A stretch of 64,000 nt of DNA, from contig NZ_CP016162.1 in assembly GCF_001941865.1 (NCBI RefSeq), positions 3,037,501 to 3,101,500 on the forward strand, read 5' to 3'. Under the pieces are notes generated by a model. It made no database searches, was not told the origin of the DNA, and was given only the letters and a program-made list of their open reading frames with translations. Positions 41,002-49,201 of this stretch are shown one piece after another. How positions within the stretch are numbered: position 1 is the stretch's first letter; every line of letters begins with the position of its first letter. The translations under genes were made by a program, and so were the position numbers. Origin of the DNA: Pseudomonas alcaliphila JAB1. Lineage in GTDB: Bacteria > Pseudomonadota > Gammaproteobacteria > Pseudomonadales > Pseudomonadaceae.

Positions 41002-42299
41002 AAACTGCCATCGCACTGACCGCCCTGCCCCTGGCCCTGCTGCTTACCGCCTGCGGCGAAGAGCCCGGCAGCAAACAGCAGTTCTACGGCGCCCAGCCGG
41101 ACTTGCCCGAGCCCGAACGCGGCATCCTGCCAAGCATGACCATCGCCGAGCCGACGCCCTGGGGCGATCAGCGACCGACCGTGCCTGAAGGCTTCAGCGT
41201 CAGCGCCATCGCCACCGACCTGAAAATCCCCCGGCAAACCCTGGTGCTGCCGAACGGCGACATCCTCGTCGCCGAAGGCCGTGGCGGTAACGCAGCCAAG
41301 CTCAAGCCCAAGGACGTGATCGCCGGCGTGATCAAGGCACGCGGCAACACCACGGTGGAAAGCGGCAACCGCCTGACCCTGCTGCGCGACGCCGATGGCG
41401 ACGGCAGCTACGAGCTGCAGACGGTGTTCGCCGACGATCTCAACGCGCCCTACGGCCTGGCCCTGCACGAGGGCAACCTCTACGTGGCCAACCAGGACGA
41501 GCTGGTGCGCTTCGACTACGAAGAGGGCCAGACCAAGGCCAGCGGCTCGCCAAGCAAGGTCGCCGACCTGCCGTCGGAGATCAATCACCACTGGACCAAG
41601 GCGCTGACCATCAGCGAAGACGGCCGCTACCTGTACGTCGGCATCGGCTCCAACAGCAACATCACCGAACGCGGCATGGAGGCCGAAGTCGACCGCGCCC
41701 TGGTCTGGCAGGTGGACGCCGAAACCGGCGCCTACAAGCCCTATGCCACCGGCCTGCGCAACCCCACCGCACTGGCCATCCAGCCGAGCACCGGCACCTT
41801 GTGGGCGGTGGTCAACGAGCGTGATGAACTGGGCGAAGACCTGGTGCCCGACTACCTCACCTCGGTGCAGGAAGGCGGCTTCTATGGCTGGCCCTACAGC
41901 TACTTCGGCCAGCACGTCGACCCACGGGTGAAGCCGCAGGATGAGGAAAAGGTGGCCAGCGCCATCGCCCCGGACTACGCCCTCGGCGCCCACGTTGCCG
42001 CGCTAGGCCTGGACTTCTCCAGTGAAGTGATGGGCGAGCAATACGCCGATGGCGTGTTCGTCGGCGAGCACGGCAGCTGGAACCGCAAGAACCCGGTGGG
42101 CTACAAGGTGATCTTCGTGCCCTTCGAAAACGGCCGCCCTGCAGGCGACCCCATCGACTTCGTCACCGGCTTTCGCGATGAAGACGGCAAAACCCGTGGC
42201 CGCCCGGTGGGCGTGACGGTCGATCCGCGCGGCGCGCTGATCGTGGCGGATGATCTGGCCAATACGGTTTGGCGGGTAGTGCGGGAAGATAGCGAGTGA
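40998..42299 (+). CDS. Sorbosone dehydrogenase-like PQQ beta-propeller lipoprotein
   Basis: The 433 aa protein starts at 40998 (MKTAIALTALPLALLLTACG) with lipobox LTAC, Cys19. The rest is a six-bladed propeller of the sorbosone/glucose dehydrogenase type (DADGDGSYELQTVFADDLNA; GEHGSWNRKNPVGYKV). Such proteins bind PQQ or a related quinone and oxidise sugars or aldehydes. It follows the DUF2231-like gene. Its last 87 codons are duplicated immediately downstream. Confidence 0.88.
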   Translation: MKTAIALTALPLALLLTACGEEPGSKQQFYGAQPDLPEPERGILPSMTIAEPTPWGDQRPTVPEGFSVSAIATDLKIPRQTLVLPNGDILVAEGRGGNAAKLKPKDVIAGVIKARGNTTVESGNRLTLLRDADGDGSYELQTVFADDLNAPYGLALHEGNLYVANQDELVRFDYEEGQTKASGSPSKVADLPSEINHHWTKALTISEDGRYLYVGIGSNSNITERGMEAEVDRALVWQVDAETGAYKPYATGLRNPTALAIQPSTGTLWAVVNERDELGEDLVPDYLTSVQEGGFYGWPYSYFGQHVDPRVKPQDEEKVASAIAPDYALGAHVAALGLDFSSEVMGEQYADGVFVGEHGSWNRKNPVGYKVIFVPFENGRPAGDPIDFVTGFRDEDGKTRGRPVGVTVDPRGALIVADDLANTVWRVVREDSE

Positions 42300-42314
42300 G
42301 ACTGAGGAAAGCGG

Positions 42315-42452
42315 CATATGGCTCCCACGCTCCGCGTGGGAGATAGCCCGTGACGCTCTGCGTCGCCAGCGGCTGCATACGCGCCACGATCTACAAGCGG
42401 ACGCGGAGCGTCGAGGGCTGCATTACCACGCAGAGCGTGGGAACGATCAAAA
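42315..42452. repeat. REP pair, family G, first copy
   Basis: GGCTCCCACGCTCCGCGTGG and the inverted CCACGCAGAGCGTGGGAACG bracket a spacer of about 90 bases. The block is the downstream part of a tandem duplication and recurs at 42729-42861. Confidence 0.85.
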
Positions 42453-42713
42453 CAATATGCCGACGGCGTATTCGTCGGCGAGCACGGCAGCTGGAACCGC
42501 AAGAACCCGGTGGGCTACAAGGTAATCTTCGTGCCCTTCGAAAATGGCCGCCCTTCAGGCGACCCAATCGACTTCGTCACCGGCTTTCGCACTGAAGACG
42601 GCAAGAATCGCGGCCGCCCGGTAGGCGTCACGGTCGATCCGAGCGGCGCACTGATCGTGGCAGATGATCTGGCGAATACGGTTTGGCGAGTGGTGCGCGA
42701 AGGTAGCGAGTGA
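42453..42713 (+). pseudogene. Duplicated 3' end of the sorbosone dehydrogenase-like gene
   Basis: From CAATATGCCGACGGCGTATT the sequence repeats 42039-42299 at an offset of 414 bases with scattered substitutions. Translation gives the same C-terminus (GYKVIFVPFENGRPSGDPID ... VVREGSE) and stop. Without its first 347 codons and a start it cannot make the enzyme. Substitutions are mostly silent. Confidence 0.9.
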
Positions 42714-42728
42714 GACTGAGGGAAGCGA

Positions 42729-42861
42729 CATATGGCTCCCACGCTCTGCGTGGGAGCTAACCCGCGACGCTCTGCGCCGCCAGCGGATGCATATGCGCCA
42801 CGGCCTACAAGCGGACGCGGAGCGTCGAGGGCTGCATTCCCACGCAGAGCGTGGGGACGAT
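42729..42861. repeat. REP pair, family G, second copy
   Basis: This is the second copy of the family G block, closing the tandem duplication. A relic of a third unit start (CAATAT) follows at 42862. Confidence 0.85.
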
Positions 42862-43032
42862 CAATATCGGGGAAGACTCATTCGAACAGCTTCCCGCAAT
42901 AAGCAATCCCTCTGCCCAGATCTACTCTCGAAACTCTGCCAGCCAGTGCAAACGGCACCTATCACGAAACACTCTTCTCGATCTCCGCGATGGCATTCTG
43001 ATACATTTCTGCCCTTTCCACGGGAGGGAACT

Positions 43033-43392
43033 ATGAAGAAAGCATTGCTGATCACCATTGTGGGCGCTGTCATGGCGTCAGGGTGCACTATCCGCGTAGC
43101 CGATATGACAGTTGGCAGCACGAAAAACTACAACCTTAACTCTGCCAATTTCGTCAAAGGCGCACGCGTAGTTGGCGAAGACAAATACCCGGTTATCCTT
43201 TTTCCAACAGGCATACCGAACATGAAAACCGCAATCGATAAGGCTATCGAAAAAGACAAGTGCGCTGTCGGTCTGAGCGACCTTGTTATCAGCCAGCTCA
43301 ACCACTCGTTCCTCATTGGGACAATCGGTATTCGCGCCGAAGGAAACTTGATCATCGACGCCAGCCAACCCGGCTGTACTAAGCGCGTGTAA
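43033..43392 (+). CDS. Hypothetical small lipoprotein
   Basis: The 119 aa protein has a lipobox-like VMASGC after a short hydrophobic signal (MKKALLITIVGAVMASGC). The body has no motif I know; it recalls the TRL-like family of small lipoproteins but this is a weak impression. GGGAGG precedes the ATG. Codon use is noticeably more A/T-rich than the genes around it, suggesting late arrival. Confidence 0.7.
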   Translation: MKKALLITIVGAVMASGCTIRVADMTVGSTKNYNLNSANFVKGARVVGEDKYPVILFPTGIPNMKTAIDKAIEKDKCAVGLSDLVISQLNHSFLIGTIGIRAEGNLIIDASQPGCTKRV

Positions 43393-43476
43393 TCGGCGGC
43401 AGATAGCCCTGCTTGGCAGGGCTATCCAGATGGCTATGTCCTCACAAATCGCTTGCCTACGAAGCGTTCCACCAAC

Positions 43477-43941
43477 TCACAACCAAACCGCATCCCACAG
43501 CGGATAATCCCCAACCCGCCTCACCAACCTCGCCCGCAACGGATTGGCCACCACATAACGCGCCACCGCCTGCACATCCTCTTCGCGGCGCAGGGCGTGG
43601 TCGTGATAGCCCGCCTGCCAAAGCGTACCCTCACGCCGCAGATGCCGATTGATCGTCCGAGCACTGCGACCTTTCACTCGCTGCACTACCGCCGCCAGCG
43701 ATTGCTCCCGAAGCTCGACCAGCCAGTGAAAGTGATCCGGCATCACGACCCAGGCCAGGGAATTCACCCCGCCCGCCTCGACCGCCGCGCGCAGTTCGGC
43801 AACCAGCAAACGCCCGGCCATGAAATCGCCAAGCAGCGGCTCGCGCTCACGGACGACGACGGTCAGCAAATAGATACGCCCCGGCTCGGAGCAACGGCCC
43901 AGGCGCAAGGCGCGCCCGCGGTAAGGAGTAATCGTTGGCAT
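43477..43941 (-). CDS. REP-associated tyrosine transposase (RAYT)
   Basis: The 154 aa protein belongs to the Y1 HUH transposases that act on REP elements. The HUH-type motif is His70-Phe71-His72 (MPDHFHWLVEL) and the probable nucleophile is Tyr112 in WQAGYHDHALRR; YVVANPLRARLV follows. A family A REP pair lies at 44039-44109 on its 5' side. RAYTs are single-copy domesticated enzymes believed to spread REPs. It appears intact. Confidence 0.9.
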   Translation of the reverse strand: MPTITPYRGRALRLGRCSEPGRIYLLTVVVREREPLLGDFMAGRLLVAELRAAVEAGGVNSLAWVVMPDHFHWLVELREQSLAAVVQRVKGRSARTINRHLRREGTLWQAGYHDHALRREEDVQAVARYVVANPLRARLVRRVGDYPLWDAVWL

Positions 43942-44038
43942 TCCGTTGCCTCGATGAATAGGGTGTCAGGGGTATAGCACAGGGAGCGCGGCTGGTTGCC
44001 CAGGAGCCTGCACCGTTTGGTGGCGCCCCTACGGCCCA

Positions 44039-44109
44039 TTCGCGGCTAAAGCCGCTCCTACGGTCTGCGGCCGAACGCTGATTTGCGTAGGAGCGGCTTC
44101 AGCCGCGAA
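44039..44109. repeat. REP pair, family A, upstream of the RAYT gene
   Basis: TCGCGGCTAAAGCCGCTCCT and the inverted GTAGGAGCGGCTTCAGCCGC stand 98 bases 5' of the RAYT start. This placement suggests the cognate REP family of the transposase. Confidence 0.85.
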
Positions 44110-44120
44110 CCCACCCTGAA

Positions 44121-44771
44121 TCAGGCACTCTCCAACCCCACCCTTACCACCCCACTATCAATCGCCAAATGCACCAACTCCGCCTGCGAGCTGATCTGCA
44201 GTTTGTTCTTTACCAGGGTCTGGTAGTTGGACAGGGTCTTGGCGCTGATGCACAGCTTCTCGGCGATCTGCCGGGGTGGCAGGCCACGGGCGAGCATGAC
44301 GAATATTTCGAACTCGCGCTGAGTCAGTTCGCGCAAACGTGGGTCGAAGCCGTCGCCGCTGGCGGGGTTACAGGCCAGTTGAGTAGCCAGTTGCTGTTCA
44401 ATATAGGCGTGGCCGGCGGCGGTGCGTTTGACCGCCTCCACCAGCACTTCCGGCGACGAGTTTTTGGTCAGGTAGCCGATGGCGCCGGCGTCCAGTGCCT
44501 GGCGTACCAGGGGCAGTTCGTCGTGCATGCTGAAGAACAGCACGCGCAGTTGTGGCAGGCGCTGACGCAGGCGGCGGGTGGTTTCCAGACCGCTGATGCC
44601 GGGCAGGCCGATATCCATGATCACCAGGTTGGGAATCTCTTCCTGCACCCGCTGCAACGCCTGTTCGCCGTCGCAGGCTTCGCGCAATTGCACCTCCGGC
44701 AACAGCGCACGCAGCAGGCTGGCGTAGCCCTGGCGCACCACGGCGTGGTCATCTACCAGCAGAATCTTCAT
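44121..44771 (-). CDS. eraR: EraR/PedR2-like response regulator
   Basis: The 216 aa protein starts MKILLVDDHAVVRQG at 44771 and overlaps the kinase stop by ATGA. The receiver has its phosphorylation Asp in NLVIMDIGLPG. The C-terminal LuxR/NarL helix-turn-helix is LPPRQIAEKLCISAKTLSNY. In P. aeruginosa EraR activates exaA; in P. putida PedR2 with PedS2 mediates the lanthanide switch between PedE and PedH. Orthology is by position and pairing. Confidence 0.9.
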   Translation of the reverse strand: MKILLVDDHAVVRQGYASLLRALLPEVQLREACDGEQALQRVQEEIPNLVIMDIGLPGISGLETTRRLRQRLPQLRVLFFSMHDELPLVRQALDAGAIGYLTKNSSPEVLVEAVKRTAAGHAYIEQQLATQLACNPASGDGFDPRLRELTQREFEIFVMLARGLPPRQIAEKLCISAKTLSNYQTLVKNKLQISSQAELVHLAIDSGVVRVGLESA

Positions 44772-46033
44772 GACGTTGCCTCCAGGGGAATATTCAGGCA
44801 CAGCGCCCAGCCCGCTTGTGGGCGGCTGTGCAGGCGCAGTTCGCCGCCCAGGCTGCGGCTGCGCTCGCGCATCGAGCGCAGGCCGATACCGGGGCGCAGC
44901 GGCAGTGCGGTGCCCTGGCCGTTGTCGCGCACCAGCAACCGCAGCCCTTGGCCACGGCGTTGCAGGCGAATGCGTACCTCACTGGCATCGGCATGGCGGG
45001 CGACATTGGTCAGCGCCTCCTGCACCAGGCGATAGAGATGGGCCTTGCTCGCCAGCGGTAGGCTCGGCAGGTGCTCACTCAGTTGCAGGCGGCAGCGAAT
45101 GCCTTGCGCCTGCTGCCAGTCAGCAGCCAGTTGTTGCAGCGCCGGGCCAAGCTCCAGGCGCTCCAGCACCACCGGATAGAGGTCGCGAATCAGGCTGCGA
45201 AAGCCCTGCTGCAGGCGCTCGCAGTTGTCGTCGAGCAGGCGCGCGGTGTCCTGCACCTGCTGCGGCCGGTCGGCAATTACCTTGAGCAGGCAGGCCTGGG
45301 CGCGAATGCCGCTGAGGTATTGGCCGAGGTCGTCATGCAGGGTCTGACCGAGGCGCGTGCGTTCGCGCTCCTGCAACTCCAGCAGCGCCTGGGTCAGCTC
45401 GGCGTTGTCCGCCTGCACCTGTTGCAGGGTAATGGCCATCTCGTTGAAGTGCGCCGCCAGGTGCTTGGCCTCGGCCAGGCCGTGGTCACGCAAACGGGTA
45501 TCGAAGTGGCCGGCGCCAACTTCACGCAGGCCGGCGAGCAGCTCGTCCAGCACACGCCGAGCCCGCTGCACGGCAAAGCGAATGGTCAGCAGGCAGAGGA
45601 TCAGGGCGAAGGCGCTGAGCAGCAGCAGTTGCAGCAGCGAGTCCTGGATTTCCTCGATTTCATCATAGGGATCGAGGGCGATACGCAACTCGCGGCCATC
45701 CTCCAGCGGCCAGGCATCGGCCACCAGTGACGCCGAGCCCAACAGGCGTTCGGCGATCCAGTGCTCGATGAGGCTTTCGGTCTGCTGTTCGGGCTCTTCG
45801 CCCGGGCGCAGCCAGCTCACGCGGATATGCCGCAGGTTCTCGGTCAGCTCCGGGCGCAGGCTGGCCGGGTTGTTGCGCGCCACTTCGCCCAGGTACTCGA
45901 CCACCGCCTCGGCCGCCAGCAGCTCGCGGCGTACGTCGTGGCCGGCCTGGCGCAGCAGCAGCGCCAGCCCGGCCAGGGTCACCAGCACGAACAGCAGGCT
46001 GACGCCGAGGTTGATGCGGCCGAGGGCGGTCAT
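44768..46033 (-). CDS. eraS: EraS/PedS2-like sensor histidine kinase
   Basis: The 421 aa membrane kinase has TM1 (about 8-27), a periplasmic domain (about 28-130), TM2 (about 132-152), a HAMP segment, HisKA_3 with phosphorylatable His in GQTLHDDLGQYLSGIR, and HATPase (EALTNVARHADA; GIGLRSMRERSRSLGGEL). The periplasmic part has acidic runs (PGEEPEQQTE; DPYDEIEEIQD). P. putida PedS2 responds to periplasmic lanthanides, so this domain is the likely sensor. It is paired with EraR. Confidence 0.9.
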   Translation of the reverse strand: MTALGRINLGVSLLFVLVTLAGLALLLRQAGHDVRRELLAAEAVVEYLGEVARNNPASLRPELTENLRHIRVSWLRPGEEPEQQTESLIEHWIAERLLGSASLVADAWPLEDGRELRIALDPYDEIEEIQDSLLQLLLLSAFALILCLLTIRFAVQRARRVLDELLAGLREVGAGHFDTRLRDHGLAEAKHLAAHFNEMAITLQQVQADNAELTQALLELQERERTRLGQTLHDDLGQYLSGIRAQACLLKVIADRPQQVQDTARLLDDNCERLQQGFRSLIRDLYPVVLERLELGPALQQLAADWQQAQGIRCRLQLSEHLPSLPLASKAHLYRLVQEALTNVARHADASEVRIRLQRRGQGLRLLVRDNGQGTALPLRPGIGLRSMRERSRSLGGELRLHSRPQAGWALCLNIPLEATS

Positions 46034-46046
46034 CTACTTGACCACG

Positions 46047-46484
46047 CTACTTGACAACAAAATGGCCGAGCATGCCCTTGCCTTCCAGGCCCTTGGCGTA
46101 GAAGCGGTATTTGCCCGGCTTGACCGGCAGGAAGAAGATCTCCGCCTCGCCGGCGTCCTCGAACTCCAGCTCGGTAAGGGTCACCGCCTTGATCTCCACG
46201 CCGCCAGCCTCGACCTTGCGCAGGTAGATGGCGGTGGCGAACTCCGGCGCCTGGAAGGCGTATTCCTTCTGCCCGCTGGCGATGATCTTGAGCTGGTAGG
46301 CCTGGCCGGTCTGCAGCTGGTACTCGGTCTGCGACATGAAGTAGTCGCTGTCGTCGTTACCCAGCACCAGATCGGGCAGCGCCACCGGGCGCCGAGTCAT
46401 GTCGCCAGCGGCATGCAGTTGATCGACACCGAGCAGGCTGATGATCAGCAACAGCGGCAGTAGCAGGGCCTTGAAAATACGCAT
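46047..46484 (-). CDS. Small periplasmic protein, cupredoxin-like
   Basis: The 145 aa product starts at 46484 (MRIFKALLLPLLLIISLL, AGGTGA upstream) with a signal peptide ending about Ala26. The C-terminal half (EAEIFFLPVKPGKYRFYAKG ... MLGHFVVK) resembles the end of a cupredoxin fold with a His near the end, but a full set of copper ligands (Cys) is missing. It lies just upstream of eraS and is probably in the same unit. Function is unknown. Confidence 0.75.
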   Translation of the reverse strand: MRIFKALLLPLLLIISLLGVDQLHAAGDMTRRPVALPDLVLGNDDSDYFMSQTEYQLQTGQAYQLKIIASGQKEYAFQAPEFATAIYLRKVEAGGVEIKAVTLTELEFEDAGEAEIFFLPVKPGKYRFYAKGLEGKGMLGHFVVK

Positions 46485-46553
46485 GGCGTTCACCTGTTCT
46501 TGTTATTGGACGTTGACTGCCATGCTAGGAAGTAAAGGCCCGCACCGGGTTAC

Positions 46554-46585
46554 TACCTTGGTATTGCCCAGCTGGTACTTTGGGC
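46554..46585. promoter_or_regulatory. Two candidate island operators, divergent spacer
   Basis: TACCTTGGTA (46554-46563) and GTACTTTGGGCA (46574-46585) lie 20 bases apart between the minus-strand small protein (ATG 46484) and the plus-strand Sel1 gene (ATG 46734). Confidence 0.55.
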
Positions 46586-46733
46586 AGATTTCCCGCCAGA
46601 TCCGGGCCCAATGCCCATCGCCCCTGCTCTACCCGCCACCATCGGCGCATCCATCCGCCACCATCGAACTAAATACCGCACGTACCCGGCTTGTTAGCCT
46701 GACTCATCGCTTTCACCCTCTTGGAATACCGCC

Positions 46734-47690
46734 ATGCGTCATCTCGCCTGCCTGCTGCTGGGCACACTGCTGAGCACGCCGCTGAGTGCCGGCGACGACG
46801 AACAGACGCGTATCGCCCGCGAGATGATCCAGGTGCTGGACGCCTATGCGGTATACAAGATGGGCGACTTCGATGAGGCCTTCGAGCGCTATCGCCAGCT
46901 CGCCGAAGCCGGTAACCGCCAGGGCATGCTCAACCTCGGCAACATGTACGCCGCCGGCCTGGGCACCGCAGCCAACCTCGAGCTGGCGTTGGCCTGGTAC
47001 CGGCGCGCCGCCGATGCGGGTGACGCCATCGGCATGTACGAGGTGGCCCGCGCCCATGACCTGGGGCTGGGCACCGAGGCCGACCCGGACCAGGCGGCGC
47101 AGTGGTATCGACGTGCTGCCGAGCAGGACAACGCCGAGGCGCAGTGGAGGCTGGGTGAACGCCTGTACAAGCAAGGCCAGCACAGTGCCGGGCTGAGCTG
47201 GATACGGGCCGCGGCCAGGCAGGGAGAACATCCGCAGGCCCAGCAGTTTCTCGCCAGCCGCGAAGGCAGCCGCACCACCATCACCCCGACCGAGCACGAA
47301 CGCCACGCCGCACTGGCGGCCCTCGCGACGGTCGACCAGGCAGCCCAACGCCAGGATGCCGAGGCACTGGTGACGCTGATCGACGATGACGCGCAGATCC
47401 TGGTGCGCCTGCCGCACGAGCGTAACTGGCAGCATCTGAGCAAGGCGCAGCTGCGCACGCTCTGGCAGCAGACCTTTGCCCAGGCCGACGAGTACAGCTA
47501 CCAGCGCAATGAGCCCGCACTGATAAACGCAGGCGGCACTATCCTGGCCTTCTCGCTGATCCGGGAGAAGCTGAAACGCGGTGACCGGATACAGCAGCTG
47601 GAAATTCGCGAAGACGCCCAGTTACGCGTCCGCGACGGCAAGGCCAGCATCCATGGCCTGCGCCTGGATATCCGCCAACAAGGCGAGTGA
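46734..47690 (+). CDS. Sel1-repeat exported protein
   Basis: The 318 aa protein has a signal peptide (residues 1-19) and Sel1/TPR repeats from about 50 to 155 (AGNRQGMLNLGNMYAAGLGT; MYEVARAHDLGLGTEADPDQ). The C-terminal half (about 185-310) resembles an NTF2/SnoaL-like domain (VTLIDDDAQILVRLPHERNW). It is inside the PQQ island with an island-type operator upstream, but I know of no characterised homologue. Role unknown; interaction scaffold is a guess. Confidence 0.8.
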   Translation: MRHLACLLLGTLLSTPLSAGDDEQTRIAREMIQVLDAYAVYKMGDFDEAFERYRQLAEAGNRQGMLNLGNMYAAGLGTAANLELALAWYRRAADAGDAIGMYEVARAHDLGLGTEADPDQAAQWYRRAAEQDNAEAQWRLGERLYKQGQHSAGLSWIRAAARQGEHPQAQQFLASREGSRTTITPTEHERHAALAALATVDQAAQRQDAEALVTLIDDDAQILVRLPHERNWQHLSKAQLRTLWQQTFAQADEYSYQRNEPALINAGGTILAFSLIREKLKRGDRIQQLEIREDAQLRVRDGKASIHGLRLDIRQQGE

Positions 47691-47718
47691 AGGCCTTGAA
47701 GAACGGCCCTGAAGAGCT

Positions 47719-47753
47719 ACGACCTTTGTACTAAGCCGGCGCGACCTTGGGCA
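47719..47753. promoter_or_regulatory. Degenerate candidate operators upstream of the ABC binding-protein gene
   Basis: TACGACCTTTGTACTAAG and GACCTTGGGCA (47743-47753) lie 59-93 bases before the ATG at 47812. Both are partial matches. Confidence 0.35.
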
Positions 47754-47811
47754 TATTTCCCGACCTGGCGACGCTTCCTATGCTGGCGACAACCTCTGCA
47801 GGAGTTGCCCC

Positions 47812-48993
47812 ATGCACCGGATTAGTTGCCGCCTGTTGTTATGCCTCGCCGCCGCATTCGGCGTGGCGGCCGGCGCCAGCGCGAACGAGCTGCAGGTGCG
47901 CATCGGCTACCTGGCGCACCTGCCGCCGCGCGGGCCGCTGCTGTCCAACGTCATTCCCGAACCACTCGACGCCGGGCGTCGTGGCGCCGAGCTGGCCATC
48001 GCCGACAGCAACAGCACCGGGCGCTTTCTCAAACAGAGCTACAGCCTCGAGGCAGCCGAAAGCGAGGATGCGGCGACTCTACTGGCCACGGCCGATGACC
48101 TGCATGCGCAAGGCATTCGCCTTTTCGTGATCAACGCCCCCGCCGCGACCCTGCGCCAGCTCAGCCAGCGCCTGCCGGACAGCCTGCTGCTCAATGCCGG
48201 CAGCAGCGATGACGGCCTGCGTCGCGCGCAGTGCCTGGGCAACGTGCTGCACACCCTGCCCAGCCGCGCCATGCTGACTGATGCCCTGGCGCAGTTTCTC
48301 GCCGTGCGCAAATGGACGCGCTGGCTGCTGGTGACGGGCAACACCGAGGACGACCTCGCCTATGCCAATGCGCTCAAGCGCGCCGCCAAGCGTTTCGGCC
48401 ACAAGATCGTCGCCGAGAAACCCTGGAGCTTCGACAACGACCAGCGCCGCAGCGCCCAGGCGGAAATGCCGCTGTTCACCCAGGCCAGCGAGTACGACGT
48501 GGTGCTGGTGGCCGACGAGCGCGGCGACTTCGGCGAATACCTGCCCTACAACACCTGGTACCCGCGCCCGGTGGCTGGCACCCAGGGCCTGACCGCGACC
48601 GCCTGGCACAAGACGGTGGAAACCTTCGGCGCCGCGCAGCTGCAGAAGCGCTTCGAGGCACTGGCCGGACGCTGGATGAACGACCGCGACTTCGCCGCCT
48701 GGATGGCCGTGCGCAGCTTGGCCACGGCCATCACCAAGCAGCGCGCCGCCGAGCCGCAGGGCATTCGCCACCTGCTGCTGAACGAACAACTGCCGCTGGA
48801 CGGCTTCAAGGGGCGCAAACTGAGCTTTCGCCCGTGGAACGGCGAGCTGCGCCAGCCGATCCCGCTGGTCCATCCGCGCGCCCTGGTCAGCACCTCGCCG
48901 CAGGAGGGTTTCCTGCACCCCAGCAACGAGATGGACAGCCTCGGCTACGACCGGCCTGAGGTGAGCTGCGATCTGGCGGGAACACCTCTGTAG
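47812..48993 (+). CDS. PQQ-catabolism-associated ABC transporter substrate-binding protein
   Basis: The 393 aa periplasmic protein has a signal peptide ending near Ala25 and a branched-chain-amino-acid-type binding fold (IGYLAHLPPRGPLLSNVIPE). It belongs to the group linked to PQQ alcohol oxidation and to a cognate ABC pair encoded at 50164-51767. GAGTTGC precedes the ATG. The ABC pair looks like an exporter, so the binding protein may act in its delivery or sensing. Ligand unknown. Confidence 0.86.
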   Translation: MHRISCRLLLCLAAAFGVAAGASANELQVRIGYLAHLPPRGPLLSNVIPEPLDAGRRGAELAIADSNSTGRFLKQSYSLEAAESEDAATLLATADDLHAQGIRLFVINAPAATLRQLSQRLPDSLLLNAGSSDDGLRRAQCLGNVLHTLPSRAMLTDALAQFLAVRKWTRWLLVTGNTEDDLAYANALKRAAKRFGHKIVAEKPWSFDNDQRRSAQAEMPLFTQASEYDVVLVADERGDFGEYLPYNTWYPRPVAGTQGLTATAWHKTVETFGAAQLQKRFEALAGRWMNDRDFAAWMAVRSLATAITKQRAAEPQGIRHLLLNEQLPLDGFKGRKLSFRPWNGELRQPIPLVHPRALVSTSPQEGFLHPSNEMDSLGYDRPEVSCDLAGTPL

Positions 48994-49047
48994 GAGCCGG
49001 CTTGCCGGCGATCATCGCAAGGTATCGCCCGCAAGCGGGCTCCTACA
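48990..49047. repeat. REP pair, family B
   Basis: TGTAGGAGCCGGCTTGCCGG and inverted ATCGCCCGCAAGCGGGCTCC. It overlaps the stop codon of the preceding gene; the TAG of GTAG ends the frame. Confidence 0.85.
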
Positions 49048-49062
49048 GAAAATCAGAACACC

Positions 49063-49159
49063 TGTGGGAGGCGCTTTAGCGGCGACTGTCGCGGCTGCGA
49101 CTGCAGGGATGCAGGAGGTAGAACGAAGCAGGGTGCCCGAGTCGAAAGCCCCTCCCACA
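49063..49159. repeat. REP pair, family H
   Basis: GTGGGAGGCGCTTTAGCGGC on the left and an inverted CCCCTCCCAC on the right flank a spacer. It lies upstream of the beta-propeller gene. Confidence 0.6.
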
Positions 49160-49201
49160 AAAACAACGGCTACCAACAACTACAACAAGAGGATCAACCC
49201 C

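Noticed and set aside
42510..42713. Separate 67-aa gene
   Set aside because: It is the duplicated end of the preceding gene and lacks its own start signal.
43477..43941. Functional IS200/IS605 insertion sequence
   Set aside because: No insertion-sequence ends or TnpB; sequence type and REP context fit a RAYT.
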